Shown here: positions 1 through 9,618 of the stretch, in pieces | Numbering within the stretch: the stretch's first letter is position 1 | How the letters are laid out: each line of letters starts with the position of its first letter | Source of the DNA: Clarkia xantiana subsp. parviflora | Lineage: Eukaryota; Streptophyta; Magnoliopsida; Myrtales; Onagraceae | Reading direction: 5' to 3' | Length of the DNA stretch: 64,000 nt | Assembly: GCA_036873135.1 (NCBI GenBank) | Contig: JAPTYO010000002.1 | Span: 17,138,452 to 17,202,451, forward strand | Notes under the pieces: model-generated | Seen by the model: only the letters and a program-made list of their open reading frames with translations | Database searches by the model: none | What the model was told of the DNA's origin: nothing | Translations under genes and position numbers: made by a program

Positions 1-1485
1 CAAGTCCTAATAGAATAAACATCGGTAGAAAATCCTGTCATTGAAGTCATGCACCAAGAGAGAAACTCTAAAGATACAAGATTAGCAAAAGAGATAGTGC
101 AACAACTAGAGTATGAAAAAGGAGATACATCTCCTATCAAGAGCCTTAGGGCAGGATAATAGTTCTACAGATCAACCAAAGAAGAGCTCAAAAGCTTGGG
201 AAGTAAGGTTTCAAGATCGACCCTCACACTAGACGCACATCCCGATCAACCACCTTGTCTGCAAATGATAAGACATTTGACTCTGGCATCCCATCAAGAG
301 GAGAACCCCGATAAAATGGGCACTAGAAAAATATCCCGCCTTTAAGGCCATACGCCGAATACATGATGAATGAAGGTTATGACAAAACAAAAAAGGAGGG
401 ACTTGTCAGCTCAACACACCTCAAACACGTATACGTACGCAATACAAATGCAGCCCCTAATGAAGTTATCCAACAAGGAATAGCCAATACGGGGGCAAAA
501 CCATGGAAAATCATGCAGCATCACCGGCAAACCTAAAGAAAAACGCCCTTTTTAGATTCAAGTCCTAATGCAAAGGAAGACTATAATCAACATTCAAGGT
601 GGGAGGAGCATGACCAATGTCACACCCCCTAAAGGCATTGAAGAATACTCCAATGTGAAGGAAAAGGCAAACCACACTAAGTGCCACAACACTCCAAGAA
701 GATTATCACAGCCCGGTCAGACCCCCCCATGCACGAGCAAAGAGCATGGATTAGATTGACTAGTCTGAAACACACCTACGAGATTAACAACTCAAGACGC
801 CATTCTATGAGAGAGCTTTTCAACCTAAAACACAAGGAAGGGGGGAAAAAATTTACAAGCACCCCTAGGATACAAACATTGCCACATCCTAGTTATCAAG
901 AGAATGAAATCCACCCTCACCCACCCAAAACAAAAGCTCTTCCACCCAACCTCCAAAGACACATCCGACAAAGGCATTATCCAAACCATGCCTATGACTG
1001 AAACAAGCAAGCATGAGAAAGAATAAATCCTACAAGGGACACTCATCGCATTCAAACAAGCAGACAAGGAAGCCCCGAGCATAAGGAATACCCAACCAAG
1101 AAAATGAACGAGGGGCCTTCAACGACCAAATATGAAAGGCGGTGTGACCACCAAGCAACTTGGGGGGCACCAAACGAATAAGTGCTTGGTAGTCCACCTA
1201 AGTGTAAAAGAAGAGATTAGAAGCAGAAGATCACAAGAACATGCAATACCACTTTTCCTAGAAGAGGTCACATAAGAGGAAAACATCATCAACTCCCTAT
1301 ACGAACTCGTCCTAAGTTGGCAACACACAAACATCGCCCTCGAGAGGTGATCTCCCACATTAAAGGAAAAGCGTGGTAGCATGCAATATCATAGAAGGAA
1401 AAGTCAAGTAAAGACTCGAAAAGCATACCAAAGACGCACCCTACATGAGAAAGGACACAAGATAAGGTAACATTATGAGCCCTCC

Positions 1486-2012
1486 GGGAGCCAATCCCGC
1501 GAACACATTCGACGCCCCCAAGAGCGTATCTTGAGAGTAGTTCTAAAACTACGAACCCTGTGCCCTCCGGGAGCCTATCCCGCGAACAGATTCGACGCCC
1601 CCAAGAGCGTATCTTGAGAGTAGTTTTCATACTACGACCTTCGACGCCCCCAAGAGCGTATCTTGAGAGTAGTTTTCATACTACGACCTTCGACGCCCCC
1701 AAGAGCGTATCTTGAAAGTAGTGTTCATACTACGAATTTCGACGCCCCCAAGAGCGTATCTGGAGAGTAGTTTTTATACTACGCCCTTCGACGCACCAAG
1801 AGCGTATCTTGAGAGTGGTTTCCAAAAACTACGAACTTCGACGCCCCCAGGAGCGTATCTTGAGGTAGATTTGCAACCTACTAGATTCGACGCCCCCAAG
1901 AGCGTATCTTGAGGTAGAAAAAACACTACCAGATTCGACGCCCCCAAGAGCGTATCTTGAGGTAGATTTCAAACTACCAGCTTCGACGCCCACCAGGAGC
2001 GTATCTTTGGTC
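1486..2012 (+). repeat. Tandem array A of E0 (~50-bp units)
   Basis: About nine diverged copies of a ~48-60-bp unit, each containing a core close to ttcgacgcccccaagagcg followed by tatcttgag. The spacer alternates among 'gtagttttcatactacga'-like forms. Two early copies also carry a ccctccgggagccta segment that becomes the main unit of the next array. It lies in the internal region of E0 and has no coding potential that I trust. Confidence 0.85.
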
Positions 2013-2432
2013 TAACCTGAGCCCTCCGGGAGCCTATCCTGTGAAACGTTAAGTGCCCTCCGAGAGCCTGTCTCGTGAACAGTTTTCGACGCCAACCAGG
2101 AGCGTATCTTTGGTCTAACCTGAGCCTTCCGGGAGCCTATCCTGTGAAACGTTAAGTGCCCTCCGAGAGCCTGTCTCGTGAACAGTTTTCGACGCCAACC
2201 AGGAGCGTATCTTTGGTCTAACATGTGCCCTCCGGGAGCCTATCCTGTGAAACGTTAAGTGCCCTCCGAGAGCCTGTCTCGTGAACAGTTTTCGACGCCA
2301 ACCAGGAGCGTATCTTTGTTCTAACCTGTGCCCTCCGGGAGCCTATCCTGTGAAACGTTAAGTGCCCTCCGAAAGCCTGTCTCGTGATCAGATTCGACGC
2401 CCACCAAGAGCGTATCTTTGGTCTAACAGTAC
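2013..2432 (+). repeat. Tandem array B of E0 (~104-bp units)
   Basis: Four near-identical ~104-bp units, each joining a ccctccgggagcctatcc segment, a ccctccgagagcctg segment and the ttcgacgcc(a/c)accaggagcg core of array A. It is therefore a higher-order repeat built from array A parts. Unit starts are near 2020, 2124, 2227 and 2329. Confidence 0.85.
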
Positions 2433-3072
2433 CATGTATACCATTTAAAGGGTATCAGAAGAGATCATCGCACCATACTGAGAAGGATTCCATGAGAAAA
2501 TAATTGCAAAGTAAAGTTGTATAAAGAACACATAATGTTTTTTCTTGATGAGATAACAGGTATGATGTGAAGGAAAGCACAAAAGAAAGATAAGGAAAGG
2601 AAAGCATATACAAATGAGAAGTCCATGACCAAAGGATCATATACATAAGCACAAGAGGTTATCGTGAAAAGTAACGAGTTATCCTACCATCCATATCACA
2701 AGTCAAGAGAAATATCTCAAAGGAACCCAACACCACCAAGAAGGATAGCAAAGACACGAAATCCGAAGTTCAAGGCTCTCAAAATAAGCTCGACCCATCA
2801 AGAAGAGAATTGCCTTACAAGTCACACAAATCAACCTCCGACAAATGTTATTGTCATGCATGTCGCCCTCGCGTGACCTATGCTCGTATCAGACTTGAAC
2901 ATCGTCAAGCACAACTCATGAAGGAGACATCTAAAGAGCATAAAGGATACAACATCCGACAAGACGAGACATCGGGACCTAACCCAACAAACATAGCCTA
3001 CACAAAAGGCAACTATAGCAATGAAGGCTCTCCAATGAGAAAGGAATGCTAAAGCACAACTCCATACATCGT

Positions 3073-3235
3073 GAAGTGGCTATCATGTCCACATACCTTG
3101 AAGTGGCTATCATGTCCACATACCCTGAACTGGCTATCATGTCCACACACTACAGAAGGGCTATCACTCCGACACATCACGAAGTGGCTATCACGTCCAC
3201 ATACCCCGAAGTGATTATCATGGCAGCACATCATA
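3073..3235 (+). repeat. 27-bp tandem repeat
   Basis: Six direct copies of a 27-bp unit with core gtggctatcatgtccaca, starting at about 3076, 3103 and 3130 and then diverging. All copies are contiguous with no unique spacers, so this is a minisatellite within E0. Confidence 0.85.
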
Positions 3236-3539
3236 AAATATCTGTCAAAGACATGAATTGTAAAGACACCATCCCGACCACGAACATCAAAAGGCTACGC
3301 CTAGCCCTAGGAGGAGGTTCAAGAAAAAAGGAAAAACAACACCCTTCCTACGCTCATCAAAGGTAGGCACTTATATTTCAACCCACTGGGCGATACTAGG
3401 AAGGAGACGTCCTCATTATGAAGACAACCTCCATATCTCACGAAATCAACCATGAAGCAAAAAATCACGACAAGCACCATTGAGGGCATATAACAAAACG
3501 ATCCCCACAACGATCACAACTACGATACTAGTAGAGGCT

Positions 3540-4240
3540 AACTCAAGAGCAGTCTCCACCAAACTCCAAAGCAAGAATTCGCTGTCTTAATCAGAGCCAT
3601 GGCAAGAGAAAGGAACCTCAATGAAAGGTGATGATCACACCCATCACCAAAAGAAAAATCTTCAACGCAGGGGTTAATGACATAACCCATAGGAAAGACA
3701 AAAACACCTTCAAAAGTCGTAAAATCTACATGAAGATGAAATAAACTTGAGACTCGGCCCCTCGGCTGGGGGGCAGAGGATAGAGAAGAGACATCAAGAC
3801 CTATGATCACCCCATCGCCAGCCACAGGTTGTTTCCTTTTGTCAAGCAAAGAGGGTGCCTCTTCAACCACTACCTCCTTATCATGGGAGGGAGTCAGCAA
3901 GGGGGCACTTGAAGGAGAGCCTCTCGCGGTTTCCTTCTCCTTGGCAGCCGAGGGCCCGACCTCAGAGTCAGGTTTCCGCGCCTTGGATTTAGATTGACTT
4001 GAACTCTCACCCACCACAAGAACCATTCGATAACCAGGGAAGAACGATCTAACAACAAGAAGGAACCAGCATGAGAACAATCATAAGTATATCACAAAGA
4101 AAAAAGAAGGGAAAAAGAACATACTGGAAGCATTAGCAGCCACCCCTGACTTAGAAAATTTCTTGGCCTGATAAGCAAAACTAGAGGGTTCTTCCCTCTC
4201 ATCTGATTCAACGGTACGTTCGGAACGCTCTGCCTGTACC
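3540..4240 (-). pseudogene. Antisense coding region of E0 (at least two exons)
   Basis: On the strand opposite to E0 there is coding-like sequence. One exon-like frame (about 4240-4125) reads a Glu/Ser/Arg-rich stretch ending at a GTATGT donor. After a gap with an acceptor-like ttgttgttag, a second frame (about 4035-3540) reads a Ser/Lys-rich low-complexity segment (SSSQSKSKARKPDSE) followed by a more ordered part. Position and strand match the spliced antisense gene of E2 (34904-37318). I infer an extra antisense ORF of the kind known in Tat-type elements. Exon limits are approximate and no domain is recognised. Confidence 0.4.
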
Positions 4241-5699
4241 TTGTATGTTTCTCCATGAAATCAACCTACAAGGGGTCATACGAGTCCCTGCCTCATACAA
4301 GTCCGCCTCGGACACCCGAGACACAGGACGGTCAGATTTGGTCGGACCACCTCGGAAAACGATCTTCAAGGTCTCCCTGTCTGAAGAAGAAAGCTTCCCA
4401 AAAGTGAGTCATCTATACGAGCAACCAACGCAAAGATCGACCCTTACTCATGGAGGGGCGAGATACGCCTACTACGGGGGCAACCTTAACACCAAGGGAA
4501 GAGGGCGAACTTTTAGTTTCCCCAAATGGAGCAACGCTCCAGCACATCCGAAGGAAGGGTCAACCCTTAACACATGTCAATAGACCCCTTCGCTCGCGGC
4601 GGTAAGAAGAAAGCTTGTAAGCTTTTTCACCCTCACTTTTATGGGGAACAAATTGCAGGGTAAAGGTCAAGAGCTATAAACACGCTCCAACGAATGAAGG
4701 AAAAATGTTACACGTGCCGAAAGTCGAGATTAATGGACGATGCTCACGCTAGTACGAGGGAGGCGGAACGTTGTGTCCCATTGAGTGGCAGAGTTCCCAC
4801 CCTCAAGTAAAGGAGAGGTCTATGCTCTCACCTTTGCACTTATGCTCATATTCATGATTAACATCTACAGGTACATCAATGTCATCACTCATGCTTATAC
4901 TCACAACCCATCCATACATACATACATGTTCATGCTTGCACTCATATGCATGCCCACATACACACTCCCATGTGTTCAAACATTTAGACGTCCATGCACA
5001 TGGCCGCCATATATTCATGCATACATTCATGACTACAATCGCATCAAGTCTCTACTCACTCCCATCCTTATGTTCCTACTTGCATGTATGCTAGTACACA
5101 TCCTCATGTTCATGATATGTCCATGTTCACTCCTAGTTAACATCCTATAGGCATATTTTCTAGTATCCCATACTTAGAAAAAAAATTTGGGCCAAAATTA
5201 AATTTTTCTCCACTTAGGCAAATCACGGCATGAAATTGAAGCATAAGTCACTTAGTTGCATTCGTATTGCATCCCTACGCAAGCATGTATTTTTAGAAAT
5301 ATACATCCGTAGCAAGGAAAGATTTATTATTCCCACTTCAGACGGACGCGTGCTTAGGCATGTGTCCGTACTGCTCTGACGTTTACACTTCCTCTATCTT
5401 ATAAGACAGGGGGCAGAGTCAGAGGCACGCATCCATGGGTAAGTAAGCATTCAGACGAAAGGTAAAACCCCGGTTTCAAATTGCGCGTATCATACCATCC
5501 TGAAATAGAGTCAATCAAGGGTTAAGCCATTGGTTGACTCGGGGGCATGTGATGGATATACGCCCAATTTGAACCCGTTGACTTCCGAACCGTTGTATTT
5601 TTATCATCCCATTAACGTTCGTAAATCGAAACTTCAACCCGAACACTTCGCGAAAACATCAACGGCTCGGACGAGGCCGAAGCGCCCGTCCGGCCAAGG

Positions 5700-5890
5700 C
5701 AAACTCACCTAGGTGAGGTTGGGTGGCCACACCCGACCTCCCCTAGGGGAGATCGGGTCAGCCAACCCGATCTCCCCTAGGGGAGATCGGGTGGACCAAC
5801 CCGATCTCTCCTAGGAGGGATGGGGTTGGCCAACCCCATCCTCCCTAGGAGGGGTTGGGTGCCCTCACCCAACCCCTACCCTTGGGGGTC
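5700..5890. repeat. Five 34-bp units with alternating palindromes in the LTR
   Basis: CCTAGG centres fall at 5708, 5742, 5776, 5810 and 5844, exactly 34 bp apart. Each is embedded in a longer palindrome, for example gatctcccctaggggagatc around 5776. Between them lie second inverted centres such as ttggccaa near 5826. Each 17-bp half-unit is therefore the approximate inverse of its neighbours, giving a GC-rich foldable array in the upstream (U3) part of the LTR. Confidence 0.9.
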
Positions 5891-6058
5891 GGATTTCTCT
5901 TCCCCCCAAGGGCCCCGGTACCATTTTTTGGACTCCCGCACTCGGCTCACTCCGCCTACCTTCTCCGTATCCTAAGGTCTTAATCATGCGTTTAAAGGTT
6001 AATTAACTGTGTTTAAAGGTTAACGATGTCATTAAGCCACCTTAATGACACCGTTGCC

Positions 6059-6066
6059 TATAAATA
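6059..6066 (+). promoter_or_regulatory. TATA box of the E0 LTR
   Basis: TATAAATA in a GC-flanked context (tgcctataaatacccc). Comparable TATA boxes lie about 100 bp before the GCATCGGAGA motif in E1, E2 and the solo LTR, so this is the likely U3/R promoter. Confidence 0.7.
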
Positions 6067-6179
6067 CCCCACCTTCACAATTCATTTGGATCTTCTTGGC
6101 AAGTTGCACAATTTTGCTCTGACATCTCTCTAACTTTATCTCTCTAAAACCGTACTGACTTAGGCATCGGAGAGGGTTC

Positions 6180-6217
6180 ATCAGGCACCACCCCCCCCCC
6201 CCCCCTCTGTGCCTGGT
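6180..6217 (+). other. C-rich-loop RNA hairpin in E0 R/U5
   Basis: The arm atcaggcac (6180-6188) pairs with gtgcctggt (6209-6217): nine pairs including one wobble. The loop is CA, a long run of C, then TCT. The same position in E2 and the solo LTR holds a hairpin with different stem bases but the same closing CAC/GTG and C-rich loop. Confidence 0.65.
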
Positions 6218-6535
6218 ATTGCCCCTCTTGCAGGGTGGCAAGGAGAAGAGAGCCAAGGAAGCAGAAGAGCATAGAGCAGTAGGACAAGCCCCAGGGGTAA
6301 GAAGTACAAGCCTCAGGAGGTCAGAAGGAGAGAAGGAAATGAGGTCAGAAGGAGAGAAGGAAAGGAGATCAGAAGGAGAGAAGAGAAGGACATATATCAG
6401 AACGACTATCCCAAGGGAGCAGAAGGGCATGTATCAGAATGACTAGTCCTAGGAACACTGAACCCGACATTTCATTAGTGGGAGATAAATTCTAGATTGA
6501 CGACCCGTTGACCTAGACTTTATAACCTAACAGCG

Positions 6536-9114
6536 ATGATCTTCCCTCAATTTACTCGAGTTGTCGAGCGGTATTTTAATCAACGCATCAAGTGTCTTTA
6601 TTCGGACGGAGGTGGAGAATTTATGGCCTTAAAACCGTTCCTTGCAAAGAATGGAATATCTCATCTACTTACACCTCTTCATACACTGCAACACAATGGT
6701 GTTGCCGAACATCGACATCGGCACATTGTCGAGACAGGCCTCACGCTACTTCATCATGCCAATGCGCCCTTATCTCTATGGTCACATGCTTTTCAAACCG
6801 CGGTATATCTCATCAATAGGCTCCCGACTCCAATCTTGAAGAACAACTCTCCGTATGCACAACTCTTTAACGAAGTTCCGAACTATGACAAGCTTCGTGC
6901 ATTTGGATGCCTATGTTACCCATGGTTAAAGCCATATAACGACCGCAAGACCGATTCAAAGTCTCGTCCATGTATATTTATCGGGTATTCCCTTCAACAA
7001 AGTGCTTATCGATGTTTAGACATGGCTACGAACAAAGTCTTTATCTCTCGGCATGTTATGTTCTTTGAAGATGAATTTCTGTTTGCTAAGAAAATAGTGA
7101 TTCCGTCGGTGCAGTCGTTGATTAACATTTGGGATCCAGCTGTTGAACATCCCCTTGTTCATATCCCAACTGAGCCTACCATTGTGCATCCTTCCACTAT
7201 TCAGCAGCTGCCCATGCCACCTCCGCAACATGGTGATACGCTGCCAACTACTTCATTACTGCAGCACACTCATAGTGCACCACTCCAAGGGCACCGCTCC
7301 AATGCTGCTCCTGAGCAGATCGATGCTGCTCCTCCTCTTGGTGCTGCTTCAATGCACCACTCCAATGCTGCACCAATCAAATCCACAGTCGGTGCATCAA
7401 ATCATCCCAATGACTCCGGCTCGACAGCTCATCACAATGGTGCGGATCAGCCCCAGGTTCAATCCGGTGACTCCAGTTCGACAGATCGGACTCATACCAT
7501 GGTCACTCGGTCCCAAAACAACATTTTCAAGCCCAAGAAAATCTTTGCGGCCACGAAGCATCCTCTTCCAACAAATATTGAGCCAACGACCGCCTCAAAA
7601 GCACTCAAAGACCAACAATGGAGAGCTGTCATGGTAACCGAGTTCAATGCCCTTCTCCATAGCGGTACGTGGGATCTTGTTCCAGTAAAACCTCATATGA
7701 ATATTGTTGGTAACAATGGGTGTTCAGGATTAAACGAAATCCTGATGGGACGATTGAACGCTACAAGGCTCGACTAGTTGCTAAAGGGTTCCACCAACGT
7801 CCGGGACTTGATTACAAAGAAACGTTTAGTCCGGTGGTCAAACCCACAACGGTACGTCTCGTTCTTGCCCTAGCTGCCTCCCTTGGGTGGAACCTTCGTC
7901 AACTTGATGTTAATAACGCGTTCCTTCAAGGGTCACTTGATGAAGAGGTCTATATGGCACAACCGGTTGGCTTTGTTGACAAGGATGCTCCTACAGCGGT
8001 TTGTCGTCTCCGCAAGGCCATTTATGGCCTAAAGCAAGCTCCGCGCGCATGGTTTATTGAGCTTAGCTCTTTTCTATCGTCCTATGGCTTTGTCAGTTCC
8101 AAATCTGACACATCATTATTTACATATACCAATGGCGATATTCGGGTATTTCTCCTAGTCTATGTTGATGATATTATTATAACTGGGAGTTCTAATCAGT
8201 TTATTGCCAAGTTCATTACAGACTTGTCGGCTCGATTTTCACTCAAGGATCTTGGTCCTTTGAGTTACTTTCTTGGTGTTGAAGTTCCTCATACTAAAGA
8301 TGGAATGTTCATTTCTCAAACCAAGTACATTCGCGAACTCCTTGAACGAGCCGACATGGATGGAGCCAAGGACGTAGCCACCCCCATTGCCATCAAGCCA
8401 CCACTAATGCTCAACGATGACTCTGCTTCTACTAATGCCACCACCAACCGCAATATCATTGGCGCGCTCCAATACTTGTCTTTCGCAAGACCCGACATTT
8501 GCTTTCTGGTAAACAAGCTCTCTCAATTTATGCAGCAACCATCGGAGCTTCACTGGGCGGCCGTAAAACGCCTACTCCGATACCTCAAAGGGACCATTCA
8601 TCATGGCATTTTCTTTCATGCTCGTTCTCCCTTGAGCCTTCAAGTCTACTCTGATGCTGACTGGGCGGCCAATGTGGATGACCGAACATCTACGACGGCA
8701 TATTTAGTGTACTTGGGGAAGAATGTAATCTCATGGAGTTCCCATCGTCAACGCTCAGTTGCTCGCTCATCAACGGAGGCCGAGTATCACGCACTCGCCG
8801 ATGCCGCCGCCGAATCGGTTTGGGTGCAATCCTTACTTCGGGAACTTGGTATTACCTTATCCAGTGCGCCTACTCTCTTTTGCGACAATATTGGCGCGAC
8901 TTATCTTAGTGCCAACCCAGTATTTCACTCGCGCATGAAACATATCGCAGTTGCTTATCATTTCGTTCGGGCTCAAGTGCAAGAAGGTCAGCTTTGTGTT
9001 CATCATATCTCTACTCACGACCAACTTGCGGACGCACTCACCAAACCACTTCCCCGGAGTCGTTTTCGCGCTATTTGCACCAAGATGCGGGGGCGTATTA
9101 AGGATATTAGATAA
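6536..9114 (+). pseudogene. Copia pol (integrase C-part, RT, RNase H), one frameshift
   Basis: The first frame (6536-7777) holds the integrase core with YSDGGGEF and the catalytic-Glu region HRHRHIVETG, followed by a Pro/Ser/His-rich linker. The second frame (about 7720-9114) holds the RT with [13 protein letters not shown] and the YVDD box near 8161. It continues with RNase H motifs YSDADWA and [11 protein letters not shown], then ADALTKPL near the C-terminus. In Ty1/Copia, integrase precedes RT, as seen here. A one-base deletion near 7711-7718 (a run of A before tggg) moves the reading frame, so this copy is broken there as well as split by E0. The rest is well preserved, suggesting a moderately young insertion. 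Confidence 0.92.
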
Positions 9115-9281
9115 TAGATAATAAGGAAAATTATTTTCTTCTAAGATTTGTATATATTTTTTATATATTTATATTTCCATGTATTATCAGTAACAGTAAC
9201 ACCTCTATATATTGAGGTAATTTATATGTACGTATTAATTTCAATAAAGACACATTATTATCTTCTATAAAGTTTACAACA
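9096..9281 (+). repeat. Copia 3' LTR (186 bp)
   Basis: It starts TATTAAGGATATTAG right after the polypurine tract (probably TGTT originally) and ends ...TTTACAACA. It contains a TATA-like ctatatat near 9213 and an AATAAA signal near 9243. Its short length suits several Copia lineages. Confidence 0.7.
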
Positions 9282-9618
9282 TGAATTTTTTTTTAATACT
9301 CGAATCTGAAATATGAGTATTAAACTGCTATACCATAACGATGGTGTTCAACAGAAGTAATACAACAAGATAGGGTGATCAATATTGAACATTAATTCAT
9401 ACGTTAGACAATATTTACATTTCCTATTAAACATAACAACAAAGTAACGTAAAATCGAAAAATAACCCCCAACAAACAAATCGAACCAAAACCTTTCTAC
9501 TTAATCTGATTAACATCATCCGTTATTTTACCTACGTATGGCAAAAAAAGGAAGTTATTTTAGGTACGTAAAAAAGAATGTAACTATCTAAATCGCATGT
9601 CTATTACCGCATTTTCCT

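Larger units (their letters stand above)
1..5549 (+). mobile_element. E0: 3' internal part of a Tat-type Ty3/Gypsy element
   Basis: This stretch runs straight into a polypurine tract (ctcgggggcatg, ending 5549) and an LTR, so it is the downstream internal region of a plus-strand LTR retrotransposon whose 5' end lies left of the window. Bases 1-1480 hold only short decayed frames. Bases 1486-2430 and 3073-3235 are tandem arrays. Bases 3540-4240 carry coding-like sequence on the opposite strand. Bases 4245-5549 show short frames and low-complexity stretches, with nothing I can name. Tandem arrays plus antisense coding sequence between pol and the 3' LTR are known from Tat/Retand-type Gypsy elements, and E1 and E2 in this window share that layout. 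No RT or integrase motif is visible here. Confidence 0.75.
5550..6532 (+). repeat. E0 3' LTR (983 bp)
   Basis: The LTR starts TGATGGATATA directly after the polypurine tract and ends ...CCTAACA, where Copia coding sequence resumes at 6533. TGATGGATATA is also how the E2 LTR begins (read on its own strand). It contains the palindromic array at 5700-5890, a TATA box at 6059, the motif GCATCGGAGAGGG near 6165 and the C-loop hairpin at 6180-6217. The 5' partner LTR is outside the window. Confidence 0.85.
6533..9281 (+). mobile_element. 3' half of a Ty1/Copia element split by E0
   Basis: Coding sequence begins in the middle of the integrase domain directly at the end of the E0 LTR, then runs through RT and RNase H to a polypurine tract (gatgcgggggcg) and a short 3' LTR. 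The missing 5' half should lie left of the E0 insertion, outside the window. The expected 5-bp target duplication of E0 would be gcgat (6533-6537). Confidence 0.85.

Noticed and set aside
1486..2432. Centromeric or host satellite
   Set aside because: The array is bounded by E0 internal sequence and matches the repeat zone of Tat-type elements.
3073..3235. Regular 27-bp repeats resembling a CRISPR array
   Set aside because: The repeats are contiguous without unique spacers and lie in a plant retrotransposon.
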